A stretch of DNA of 53,011 nucleotides, taken from UBA525 sp964589765. Its GTDB lineage: Archaea > Nanobdellota > Nanobdellia > Woesearchaeales > UBA525. A program made the translations under genes and the position numbers. Each line of letters begins with the position of its first letter. The first letter of the stretch is position 1. The notes beneath the pieces were generated by a model that ran no database searches, was not told the origin of the DNA, and saw only the letters and a list, made by a program, of their open reading frames with translations. Positions 16,838 through 24,427 of the stretch are shown here, piece after piece. The stretch spans positions 1 to 53,011 of the forward strand of contig CAZPUM010000007.1 in the NCBI GenBank assembly GCA_964589765.1, written 5' to 3'.

Positions 16838-17818
16838 TTAGTCAGCAGTACTATGGTCGCCCATCATGAAACTACCCTTCTTGTTCTGTATCTTGACGTG
16901 TTGGCCTATAATTGAGCTGTGTAAAACACAGCCTTTGATTTCGGAATCCCCGTCGATAATACAATCTTTCAATTCGCAACCATCAACAACAGCGTAAGGT
17001 CCGATATGAACATTCGGTCCAATTGTGCTGTTTCTAATCTCTGCGTCGATATCTATGGCCACAGGAGGTATTATTTTGACTCCTTCAGGAGCGTCGTACT
17101 CCTGTGGATTTTTCTCAAGCAGAATTGCGTTTGTCTTAAGGGTTTCAGGTATCGTTCCACAGTCGTACCAACCATCCACTTGTTCGACCTTAATTTTGGC
17201 ACCTTTAGACATCATGTACTTGAACGCTTCTACGTGATAGACCTCTTCAGTGGTCTGGTCAACAAGTTTCATTGCCTGGTCAAGACCCTCTTTGAAAAGT
17301 TTGTAGTTCTTGAAGTAAAAAACGCCGATGCTAACCAAATCTCCAACAAATTCCTTCGGTTTTTCAATCATCTCAGTGAGAAACCCTTCTTTATCTGTAA
17401 CCAAAACACCAAATCTTGAAGGGTCCTGAACCTTCTGCGCCCAGAAAATTGCGTCCGCATCTGAATCTTCAATAACTGACAAATCTGTTTCAAAAACAGT
17501 ATCTGCGAAGATGCCCAACACAGGCTCGTCGTAAGCCTCTTCAGCCAACCAGAATGCCTGGGCTGTTCCACGAGGATTTTCCTGATGAATAAAATCCAAC
17601 TCCACTTTTTTTCCGTAAAACTTTCGAATCTCTGCTTCAAGATTATCCCTTAAATGGCCTGTGATAAAGTAATACTTTGTTGGATTTAATGGTGATAAAT
17701 AATCCATTATGTGGTTAAGCATGGGTTTTCCCGCCACAGGAAGAACTGGCTTTGCCTTGGTGTGGGTGAACGGTCTCATGCGGGTCCCTCGCCCCGCCGC
17801 TGGAATTATGACTTTCAT
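16838..17818 (-). CDS. nucleotidyltransferase of the glucose-1-phosphate / GlmU type
   Basis: From the ATG at 17818 the protein has 326 residues. The N-terminal nucleotidyltransferase domain starts with KVIIPAAGRGTRMRPFT, has the sugar-contact FITGHL region and the metal-binding FADTVF, and WYDCGTIPETL marks its end. A short left-handed beta-helix follows (repeats such as IRNSTIGPNVHIGPYAVVD). It would join a sugar 1-phosphate to a nucleotide for glycan or surface polymer synthesis; sugar and base are uncertain. The frame extends to a TTG at 17827, but a minus-strand TTTTTAACTA box about 26 bases before the ATG favours the shorter start. Confidence 0.75.
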   Translation of the reverse strand: MKVIIPAAGRGTRMRPFTHTKAKPVLPVAGKPMLNHIMDYLSPLNPTKYYFITGHLRDNLEAEIRKFYGKKVELDFIHQENPRGTAQAFWLAEEAYDEPVLGIFADTVFETDLSVIEDSDADAIFWAQKVQDPSRFGVLVTDKEGFLTEMIEKPKEFVGDLVSIGVFYFKNYKLFKEGLDQAMKLVDQTTEEVYHVEAFKYMMSKGAKIKVEQVDGWYDCGTIPETLKTNAILLEKNPQEYDAPEGVKIIPPVAIDIDAEIRNSTIGPNVHIGPYAVVDGCELKDCIIDGDSEIKGCVLHSSIIGQHVKIQNKKGSFMMGDHSTAD

Positions 17819-17893
17819 AAAAACCAATCCCAGTATGTTTAGTTAAAAAGATTCTGTATTATGTTTTAAAAACAGAACAGATAGAGGTTGATA

Positions 17894-18670
17894 ATGCCGA
17901 AACATATACAAACGAAAAATGCATACGATGAATATGGCCAAGAGTATATGAGGTCGAGAGATAAAAATCATCCTCAAAGAGCTCCTAACGACCATATGGA
18001 GATGCCTGCTATGGTCAGGATTGTTGGTAACATTAAAGGGAAAAAATTGTTGGATGTTGGTTGTGGTGCAGGGACTCACATCAAAAAATATCTTAGGAAA
18101 GGAGCAATCTGTAATGGTTTGGACATAAGTTCTACTATGATTGAGTTGGCTAGAAATGAGTGTCCAAATGTAGAATTCAAAATTGGCTCTTTTGATAAAA
18201 TGCCTTACAAAAACAACTCATTTGATGTTGTAACTGCCAGCCTTTGTGTTCATTATGTGAAAGATATGCGTCCGTTGTTTAGAGAGGTTAATAGAGTTCT
18301 TAAGAAAGGAGGTATGTTTTACTACTCAACCGAAAGCCCTTACTTTTCTGCACGATCGGGTTATCAAGACAAAGATGTAAAGATATGGGGTATGGGTAAA
18401 TGCTTTGTAAAACGTACTGGAAAAACTCATTTTATAGGAATACAAGGGGTAACTAGAAAATGTGAGTGGGAGATGGTGCCTGGAATGAGAATGGTGACTT
18501 ATACTCTTCCTTTAAGGACACATATCAAATGGCTTCAAGAAACAGGATTTGAGTTTTATGATATTGTTGACTGTAAACCTAACTCGACTTACAAAAAAAT
18601 AAATCCTCAAGACTACGAGCTGTTCATGAGAGTTCCACTTTTCAGTATTTATGTTGGCAAGACGAAATAA
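17894..18670 (+). CDS. class I SAM-dependent methyltransferase (type 11)
   Basis: A 258-residue protein from the ATG at 17894, which has a GAGGT sequence just before it. It carries the SAM motif KLLDVGCGAGTHI, the acidic GLDIS strand, the FDVVTASLCVHYV post-II motif and KKGGMFYYSTE, as in UbiE-like methyltransferases. Its stop overlaps the trmI start by one base (TAATG), so expression is linked. The substrate is unknown; a tRNA-related role is suggested only by the neighbour. Confidence 0.7.
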   Translation: MPKHIQTKNAYDEYGQEYMRSRDKNHPQRAPNDHMEMPAMVRIVGNIKGKKLLDVGCGAGTHIKKYLRKGAICNGLDISSTMIELARNECPNVEFKIGSFDKMPYKNNSFDVVTASLCVHYVKDMRPLFREVNRVLKKGGMFYYSTESPYFSARSGYQDKDVKIWGMGKCFVKRTGKTHFIGIQGVTRKCEWEMVPGMRMVTYTLPLRTHIKWLQETGFEFYDIVDCKPNSTYKKINPQDYELFMRVPLFSIYVGKTK

Positions 18671-19461
18671 TGATTTATAAAAGGCACATGGTTTCTTCAG
18701 GTATGCCCGTAGTAATCTACAAACCGGAGCGTACTCAGGTCGTTGATGGCAGAACCAGAACAATCACAAAACACGAGCAGTGGTATGTCCGCGATACGAC
18801 AAAGGATTTCCATACAAAGTACGGAGTAATACCTAAAGAAAAACTTGTTCCTGGCGATTTCAAGATAAACAGCGAGGAGTACTATGTTGTTCCCGCAACA
18901 TTCCTTGATGGTTACAAAGGAATGAAGAGATTAGCTCAGATAATCACAAGAAAAGACATAGGTTTCATCATAGGATACTGTGGTCTTACAAGAGATTCAG
19001 TTGTTGTGGAATCTGGAGGGGGGTCAGGAGGAGCAACTCTGATGCTGGCACAGGTCTGTAAGAGCGTATTCACTTACGAGATTAGCCGAGAGAACATATC
19101 TGTTATTGCAGACAACCTTGATGAACTTAACATAGAAAACGTCACTGTTTTTGAAGCTGACTTTTACAAAGACTTAATAGAACCGCACGATGCTGATCTG
19201 GTTTTACTAGACCTGCCAGAGCCCTGGAAGGCATATAAGAATACTCAAATAATGCTAAAACTCGGTGGCTACGTTGTTGCTTATACCCCAACCATTGTTC
19301 AGGCACAGCAGTTTGCCAACGAACTGCCTGAGAACTTTATTCTGGAAAGAACCGTTGAGATAATAGATAGGGATTGGAAAGTTAAAGGAAAAGCGGTCCG
19401 TCCTGTAAGTGGAGATATAGGCCACACTGCCTTCTTAACATTCGCAAGACGAATCAATTGA
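18670..19461 (+). CDS. trmI: tRNA (adenine-N1)-methyltransferase TrmI
   Basis: A 263-residue enzyme of the TrmI/Trm61 family that makes m1A at positions 57/58 of archaeal tRNA. The N-terminal beta-domain is followed by VVVESGGGSGGATLML (SAM site), the acidic YEISREN strand, and VLLDLPEPWKA with the catalytic Asp; the C-terminus VRPVSGDIGHTAFLTFARR is diagnostic. Only one trmI-like gene is seen, fitting the homotetrameric archaeal form. Its 3' end overlaps the convergent lemA gene by eight bases. Confidence 0.88.
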   Translation: MIYKRHMVSSGMPVVIYKPERTQVVDGRTRTITKHEQWYVRDTTKDFHTKYGVIPKEKLVPGDFKINSEEYYVVPATFLDGYKGMKRLAQIITRKDIGFIIGYCGLTRDSVVVESGGGSGGATLMLAQVCKSVFTYEISRENISVIADNLDELNIENVTVFEADFYKDLIEPHDADLVLLDLPEPWKAYKNTQIMLKLGGYVVAYTPTIVQAQQFANELPENFILERTVEIIDRDWKVKGKAVRPVSGDIGHTAFLTFARRIN

Positions 19462-20092
19462 GCAGTGTATCTCGGTCTACAACAGGTACAACATCGGTTC
19501 CTTCATCAGCCTCGAAAAACTCGCGCTGGTCAAACCCGAACATGTTCGCAACAATTACAGTTGGTATTCTTTGGGTTTTGATGTTGTATGCTCTGACAGC
19601 TTCGTTGTAGTCTCTACGCGCAACAGAAATCCTGTTTTCAGTTCCTTCAAGCTGACTCTGAAGAGTCAAGAAGTTCTCGCTACTGCGAAGGTCAGGATAG
19701 CTCTCAGCGACAGCGAGCAATCTGGAGATTGCACTTCCCAGCTCTTGCTGTGCATCTTGGTACTGTTCCAGCTTGGCAGGGTCAGACAAATCAGCCTCTG
19801 TGATAGTTACACTGCCAACCCTTGACCTGGCTTCAGTGACCTGGGCCAAAACCTCGCGTTCCTGTTGGGCGAATGCTCCAACGGTCTCAACCAGGTTTGG
19901 AATCAAATCGGCACGCCTCTGGTACTGTGTCTCGACGTTTGCCCAGGCGTTATTCACTCCCTCGCGGGTTGTAATGAGCCCGTTATAAGCCCCGACGAAC
20001 CACATAATCAGAATCAGTAAAATGATTGCGACAATCCCGACGGGAATTATCCAGTACTTGTGTGTATCCCAAAACGATTTTTTGCGTGCCAT
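19454..20092 (-). CDS. lemA: LemA family membrane protein
   Basis: A 212-residue protein from the ATG at 20092. One membrane segment covers about residues 13-32 and is followed by the LemA core: YNGLITTREGVNNAWANVE, QRRADLIPNLVETV, and the C-terminal FLTLQSQLEGTENRI and RRDYNEAVRAYN segments. LemA proteins are anchored with a helical outer domain, and their role is unsettled. A minus-strand TTTTAAAAG box lies about 20-26 bases before the ATG, which argues against the longer frame to 20131. Confidence 0.85.
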   Translation of the reverse strand: MARKKSFWDTHKYWIIPVGIVAIILLILIMWFVGAYNGLITTREGVNNAWANVETQYQRRADLIPNLVETVGAFAQQEREVLAQVTEARSRVGSVTITEADLSDPAKLEQYQDAQQELGSAISRLLAVAESYPDLRSSENFLTLQSQLEGTENRISVARRDYNEAVRAYNIKTQRIPTVIVANMFGFDQREFFEADEGTDVVPVVDRDTLLN

Positions 20093-20163
20093 AATTGATG
20101 CATAGTGATTCTGTTTTAAAAGCTTATGCAAGAGAATAAATACCCGGAAAAAATCCCTTGAGA

Positions 20164-20964
20164 ATGGCTAGATATCTTAGAGGAAGGTCAGCTTTTGGAA
20201 ATCACGCTATTATACGACTGTCTGACCTTGCTTTGGAAAGACGTAAAAAACTTGTTGTAGAAACAAAAGAGGACCTTTCCCTAGTTACAGATGCTGATAA
20301 AGATGCGGAAAGGCTTTTTCGTGATATGGTTGAAACCCATTATGGTTCTGATGGGGTTATTGGGGAAGAGTTTGGAGACACTCCCAGCCAATCAGGATTC
20401 TCTTGGGAGATTGACCCTATTGATTTCACGTGGGGTTATGTTCATGGTCGTGATGAATGGTCGATCAATCTGTCGTTGTATGATAATGGAGAACAGGTAG
20501 CAGGGTGGGTTGCGGGTCCTGCTAAAGGTTGGAGAATGACTGCCATAAACAACCGTCTTGATATTTTCCCTTATGAAACAATTCAGAGAAGAGAGGTGCC
20601 TCCATTACACCTGGCCAGAATAGCAAAATTGGCCAATCCTCAGTACTGTAGAGAGAGTTATATCATGGAACAGATTGTGAAAGACGGGGCATTGCCAGGG
20701 GGACACTTGCCGTGTGGTTCTTTCTCTTTCTTATTGGCGCAGATGGCTGCAGGAATCGTTGATGGTGCTGTACTAAAATCGAGAGGCGGGTTCAGTTCGT
20801 ATGATGTTAGCGCAGGTGCTTATGTTCTCCGTTCAGCAATGGGAGTCGCAACAAATCTATTTGGCGAACCTGTCAAAGATGGAAGTTTTCTAATTGCGGC
20901 ACGTTCTCAAAATCTTCATGATAAGATTATGGATGTTGTCAGAGAGTACAAGTTTGGTCTTTAA
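20164..20964 (+). CDS. inositol monophosphatase-family protein with altered active-site motif
   Basis: A 266-residue member of the IMPase/FBPase/CysQ fold from the ATG at 20164. The metal-binding motifs are VTDADKDAE, GEE at 67-69 and DPID at 84-87, and the C-terminal metal aspartate lies in SSYDVSAGAYVL. The usual DPIDGT reads DPIDFT here, with Phe88 in place of the glycine, and the following asparagine-rich loop is changed to WGYVHG. Activity may be retained, altered or lost. Archaeal members act on inositol phosphate, fructose bisphosphate or PAP. Confidence 0.7.
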   Translation: MARYLRGRSAFGNHAIIRLSDLALERRKKLVVETKEDLSLVTDADKDAERLFRDMVETHYGSDGVIGEEFGDTPSQSGFSWEIDPIDFTWGYVHGRDEWSINLSLYDNGEQVAGWVAGPAKGWRMTAINNRLDIFPYETIQRREVPPLHLARIAKLANPQYCRESYIMEQIVKDGALPGGHLPCGSFSFLLAQMAAGIVDGAVLKSRGGFSSYDVSAGAYVLRSAMGVATNLFGEPVKDGSFLIAARSQNLHDKIMDVVREYKFGL

Positions 20965-21611
20965 CGTTTTTTAACGACGAAGAATGCGTGGTCCTTTTCG
21001 AAGGGCCCTAACTCTCTGTAATCTACAATGACGAAATCTTTACTGTTCTCGAATCTTTTTCGAATATCTTTGAAAATATCTGAAGGCTTTAATGTGACGT
21101 CGATGCTTCTTGCCTTAATGGCAAGCATTCCAAAACCGCCTGGCTTACAATACATCATGAAATTTTTTAGAAAAATCTCAACTTGTTCTCTTTGTGCAAT
21201 ATCCTGAAAGACGGCATCCACTGCAGTAATCCTGTTCGTGTAGTTTTGTGGCTGATTTGCGTCTGCCAGAATAGGAATCATGTTTTCTCTTTCTTCACAT
21301 ACAAAAACCAAATCCCTGCAAACTGTTGGAGCAAACTCCACACAGAATAAAGTTCCGTCTTTTCCAATCATGTCAGAAACAAAACTCGGTGTGTAACCAT
21401 GGCTTGCACCAAGGTACAAAATAGTCCCTCCTTCTTCAATTCCGAACTGCTGACATCCCTTCATGTATGCTGCTGCCAGCTTACTGTGCCTTGGACTAAA
21501 CTCTCGATACTTTTTTCCTTGCTCGCGAATTATTCTTTCAGTATCAAAGTGAGTCTTGCTACCTTCAACGAGCAACCTGTTCTTCTGTTTGATAGTTTTT
21601 GGAAGACTCAT
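20961..21611 (-). CDS. flpA: fibrillarin-like rRNA/tRNA 2'-O-methyltransferase
   Basis: A 216-residue fibrillarin, the catalytic subunit of the archaeal C/D-box guide RNP. Conserved parts are the SPRHSKLAAAY entry, the SAM-binding TILYLGASHGYTPSF, FCVEFAPTVCRDL, and the catalytic VFQDIAQ and AIKARSID segments. Its ATG overlaps the nop5 stop by four bases, the standard archaeal nop5-flpA arrangement. This implies that the genome encodes C/D guide RNAs, although none was identified with confidence in this window. Confidence 0.92.
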   Translation of the reverse strand: MSLPKTIKQKNRLLVEGSKTHFDTERIIREQGKKYREFSPRHSKLAAAYMKGCQQFGIEEGGTILYLGASHGYTPSFVSDMIGKDGTLFCVEFAPTVCRDLVFVCEERENMIPILADANQPQNYTNRITAVDAVFQDIAQREQVEIFLKNFMMYCKPGGFGMLAIKARSIDVTLKPSDIFKDIRKRFENSKDFVIVDYRELGPFEKDHAFFVVKKR

Positions 21612-22396
21612 TTAGCCACCTTCTCAACTTTTTCCAAAAGTTTATCGCCCATAAATGCGCCGTTGAACCTGTCTATGCGTGCAGCTATGGCAATCGAGTC
21701 TGCCAGTGTTCTGGCGACCTTTCCTCGCTTCATTCGAGGCGCTTGTTGCAATAGTTGATGGTTGAAAATTATTCCGTGCTTGGGGGGTCGTGCATTTGGG
21801 TTTTTCAGGTGTCTGAAAAGGGCTGTTTCTGCCCCAAGCATCTGAATCGTTCCCGCGGGCATCGAACCAAGTCGTTTAAGACTTCCTGCCATTGAGAGCA
21901 ATTTGCTTCCAATCATCGTGCCTGCTACGGTCTGGACGTTTGGCGCAACTTTTTTCAGTTCAGACTCTAGATACTGGACAAGGTTATCTCTTTGAAAATA
22001 CATCTGCTGAACTGTCTCAGTATGTGCCTTCATGATTTTTTGGTCATCTTCAGATGAGGCTCCACCCATATCTTCTTTGCCGGGCTTTCCGGAAAGAACC
22101 TCATAAACGAAGGCTTTATGATCTGGGGTATCGTGTTCCATTTTAGGGTTGGTCAAAGCATACCAATCCCTCAACTTTCTAACTAGAGTGTTAATGCCCT
22201 TATCCAACGATTCAATCGCACCGACTGCTTGTATTATGTGTTGGTCTGGTGTTACGCTATTGCGGATATCTTCTTTGGTTTGGTTTAGGTTTTTATTCCG
22301 TAAATCGGAACGAATACTCAAAATGTCCTCTTTCAGTCTCGTTAAGACTATTTCAGGTTCTTCAGAGTAATCTCCTGCCATATGTTTGAAGCTCAC
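21608..22396 (-). CDS. nop5: Nop5 (NOP56/58-like) C/D RNP protein with shortened N-terminus
   Basis: A 262-residue protein that bridges L7Ae-bound guide RNA and fibrillarin. The coiled-coil region (NTLVRKLRDWYALTNPKM) and Nop domain (GTMIGSKLLSMAGSLKRL, then ARPPKHGIIFNHQLL) are clear. Only about 50 residues precede the coiled-coil region, whereas archaeal Nop5 normally has an N-terminal domain of over 100 residues that contacts fibrillarin. The start is the GTG at 22396, about 26 bases after the TATA box at 22418-22427; an internal ATG at 22381 is possible. It overlaps flpA by four bases. Confidence 0.85.
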   Translation of the reverse strand: MSFKHMAGDYSEEPEIVLTRLKEDILSIRSDLRNKNLNQTKEDIRNSVTPDQHIIQAVGAIESLDKGINTLVRKLRDWYALTNPKMEHDTPDHKAFVYEVLSGKPGKEDMGGASSEDDQKIMKAHTETVQQMYFQRDNLVQYLESELKKVAPNVQTVAGTMIGSKLLSMAGSLKRLGSMPAGTIQMLGAETALFRHLKNPNARPPKHGIIFNHQLLQQAPRMKRGKVARTLADSIAIAARIDRFNGAFMGDKLLEKVEKVAK

Positions 22397-22417
22397 ACTT
22401 TCAGGTCTGAACCTCTG

Positions 22418-22427
22418 TTTATATATT
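22418..22427 (-). promoter_or_regulatory. TATA box of the nop5-flpA operon
   Basis: The minus strand reads AATATATAAA; its centre is 26 bases before the GTG at 22396, which predicts a leaderless mRNA and supports the GTG as start. Confidence 0.55.
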
Positions 22428-22557
22428 ATTCACATCGGGTTTGGAATTTGCCAAAAGATTCTAATCGCTGTATCGTAACTTTTGATTATAGTAGATGATT
22501 TGTGTTTCATCATTCTATAATGAATTCGAAAATCCTATTTTCTCGAGGAGAGAAACC

Positions 22558-22565
22558 TTTATATT
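22558..22565 (+). promoter_or_regulatory. TATA box preceding the RNA candidate
   Basis: TTTATATT is centred about 26 bases before the first base of the predicted closing stem at 22588. No plus-strand protein gene follows for more than 1.8 kb, so this promoter would serve a non-coding transcript. Confidence 0.45.
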
Positions 22566-22587
22566 GTGATAAGAAATATTTACCTTT

Positions 22588-22706
22588 GTGGGTGAATGGT
22601 GGGTGGTTGATTACACCCGGGTGTTCCATTTGTGGCTGAGAAGAGCGCATTTCCTTCTCAACCCCCAAACGTCCGCAGGACGCCATGAATGGGCACGCCC
22701 ACATTT
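22588..22706 (+). ncRNA. candidate structured RNA of about 115-119 bases
   Basis: The ends pair (22588-22592 GTGGG with 22698-22702 CCCAC) and enclose three hairpins: GGGTG/CACCC at 22601-22618 with an 8-base loop, TGAGAAG/CTTCTCA at 22637-22660 with a 10-base loop, and CGTCC/GGACG at 22670-22682 with a GCA loop. A TATA box is correctly spaced upstream, an ACA follows the closing stem, and six T residues at 22704-22709 could end transcription. It does not show 5S, SRP or RNase P core sequences. The ACA near the end leaves an H/ACA-like guide as one possibility. Confidence 0.5.
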
Positions 22707-22707
22707 T

Positions 22708-23208
22708 TTATCTTAATTTTAAGAGAAAGTTATGGTATGCTTCGAGAACGGCAGGCTCGTAGAACTTTTGTCTTGTTAGTCTGCCCCCAGTTACCCACCA
22801 AACGGTGCCTTCTTTTTGTTTTATGTTTTCTGTTCCATAGACTTCATCGGTGGCAGGTCCAAGCTCCATTCCATCGCGGACTCTTGAGGCTAGCTCTTCA
22901 GGTATTGTTAATACCTCTGTTAAACTATACCCTGTAATTCCGCCTTTTGTTATGGCCGCATAAGCGAACATTTCAACACGATTTTCTAGAATTTCACATC
23001 CGCCTTCTAATCCTACACCGAATGCGTCATGGTCAAATGACTCTGCGTACATTGCTCGATTAATTGCGCCCTTTAAAGTCTCAATATGACCTAAAGGTTG
23101 TTCAGGAACACCTGAAGGCGCAGATACTCCCAGTACTGACGAAACTCCTGGGAGAACTTTTACAGCTTCAATTTTAACTGGGTTTGTGCTACCTACAACT
23201 AATTTCAT
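22708..23208 (-). CDS. yjjX: non-canonical purine NTP phosphatase, YjjX family
   Basis: A 166-residue protein starting MKLVVGSTNPVKIEAV, the nucleotide-binding start of the YjjX (DUF84) ITPase/XTPase family, with GVGLEGGCE in the centre and RDGMELGPATDEVYG near residues 110-125. The family hydrolyses inosine and xanthosine triphosphates so they do not enter nucleic acids. Length is normal. It ends at the T-run of the convergent RNA candidate. Confidence 0.85.
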   Translation of the reverse strand: MKLVVGSTNPVKIEAVKVLPGVSSVLGVSAPSGVPEQPLGHIETLKGAINRAMYAESFDHDAFGVGLEGGCEILENRVEMFAYAAITKGGITGYSLTEVLTIPEELASRVRDGMELGPATDEVYGTENIKQKEGTVWWVTGGRLTRQKFYEPAVLEAYHNFLLKLR

Positions 23209-23239
23209 ATTGGAAGAACTCCGTTTCGTTATTTAGATT

Positions 23240-23920
23240 TTACTTCCAGCCCATAACTCGCTTTAAGAATGAACTATCTTCCTTAGGTTTTATTCCTGAG
23301 CGCAACCATTTCGTAAGTTGCTTGTCAGGATTGTGGAGCTTGAAGCTTTTTTCCTCTTTCTTAAAAGCGGGTGTGTGAGAGTGCGTTCTTCCTGATTTAC
23401 ACGAGAACTTGTGTTTCTTGTGAAGCATCTCGTGGAACATGACAAAGTCAAGTAACTCTTTTGGTGCATCTTCAAGAACTTTAGAAATTGTAATGGTATC
23501 GCTTCCATAAGTGTAGGTTCCCAGAAGAGATTTTGTTCTGTTTCCCCAAACCAGATTAGGTTTGCTCATCATTCCATGAAAGTATTCCTCGTTTACCCTG
23601 TCAAAACTTTCGCTGAGAACATCATCAGACTCTGTAACGGGAGCATAGTCTGACATTTTTTTTAGAAAACTGTGATAGTACTCTTGTTCATCAGTATCAA
23701 TTTTCGTTTTGTTGAGTTTGTTCAATAAATGCTGTATAACGCCTATCTGAATCTCGGGCTCGCAGTTCTCAAACTTTCTAGAAAGGTGAAAACTAATTTC
23801 ATAAGCAGTCATTCTAACATTAGCGTTATATTCAGAAAACCTTCCATGATATGAAACAACTATCCGTTTCTTAGGACTCTTGCCATAAAGCTTTTCGTAA
23901 GCCTCAACACCCAGACTCAT
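23240..23920 (-). CDS. SprT-like zinc metallopeptidase domain protein
   Basis: A 226-residue protein. The zinc motif HEMLH is at 163-167, with a third histidine candidate at 180 or 182 in GRTHSHTPAF, followed by a charged FKKEEKSF helix as in SprT/Spartan-type proteases. The preceding strand region (TKSLLGTYTYGSDTITISKVL) matches the family's beta-hairpin. Related proteins clear DNA-protein crosslinks or are of unknown use. No membrane segment is seen. Confidence 0.7.
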   Translation of the reverse strand: MSLGVEAYEKLYGKSPKKRIVVSYHGRFSEYNANVRMTAYEISFHLSRKFENCEPEIQIGVIQHLLNKLNKTKIDTDEQEYYHSFLKKMSDYAPVTESDDVLSESFDRVNEEYFHGMMSKPNLVWGNRTKSLLGTYTYGSDTITISKVLEDAPKELLDFVMFHEMLHKKHKFSCKSGRTHSHTPAFKKEEKSFKLHNPDKQLTKWLRSGIKPKEDSSFLKRVMGWK

Positions 23921-23942
23921 ACTGTGTCAATTGGTTTTCCCA

Positions 23943-24332
23943 TTAAGAACCTTTTGGGAAATCCATCCTGAATGAATAACCATGCTGACTGAAACCCATA
24001 TGTTCGTACCATTTAACCAGTTCTTGGCTTCTTGTGGTGCCAACTAATTTTGAACACGCAGATATTACATCTCCGTCGTAGTCTTTGTCGATGAATTGGG
24101 CTTTTCTAATTACAGCTTTAACCAACTCCTCTCCAATTCCATTACCTCTAAATCGTTCATTAACAAAAACATCCTCAATATACCCTGCTCTTTCGTATAG
24201 GCCATTGCTGTTTATCAGGGGGTAGAAATAGGCCCATCCAGCAGTTCTTGGAATTCCAACTCTGTTTGTACAACTTGCAATAATTTTCTTTCCTGTTATT
24301 GACACGTCCTCAGTTTCAATCGTGATTTCCAT
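23943..24332 (-). CDS. GNAT family N-acetyltransferase
   Basis: A 129-residue acetyltransferase. The acetyl-CoA pyrophosphate-binding motif is RFRGNGIGEELVKAV, preceded by the YIEDVFVNE strand and followed by a WYEHMGFSQHGYSFRM C-terminus typical of the fold. The substrate is unknown. It lies 22 bases upstream of the SprT-like gene on the same strand and is divergent from prf1. Confidence 0.75.
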   Translation of the reverse strand: MEITIETEDVSITGKKIIASCTNRVGIPRTAGWAYFYPLINSNGLYERAGYIEDVFVNERFRGNGIGEELVKAVIRKAQFIDKDYDGDVISACSKLVGTTRSQELVKWYEHMGFSQHGYSFRMDFPKGS

Positions 24333-24427
24333 AATTTTGTGGACGCGCTCAAAAATAAATCGTTTAAGAAGCTAAACTCTTGATTTGTACCCTAGATTTT
24401 ATAAACACCCGGCAGTCCCATTAATCC

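Larger units (their letters stand above)
22397..22707. other. 311-base intergenic region with candidate RNA gene
   Basis: The region contains the nop5-flpA promoter, an AT-rich stretch with a weak inverted repeat around 22494-22516, and on the plus strand a TATA box followed by the structured-RNA candidate at 22588-22706. No protein-coding frame is credible. Confidence 0.5.

Noticed and set aside
22508..22514. Minus-strand box C (ATGATGA) suggesting a C/D guide RNA
   Set aside because: No CUGA box D was found at a suitable distance downstream.
22588..22706. Identification of the structured RNA as 5S rRNA
   Set aside because: Length and paired ends fit, but the conserved 5S core (CCGAAC followed by GAAGUUAAGC) is absent on both strands.
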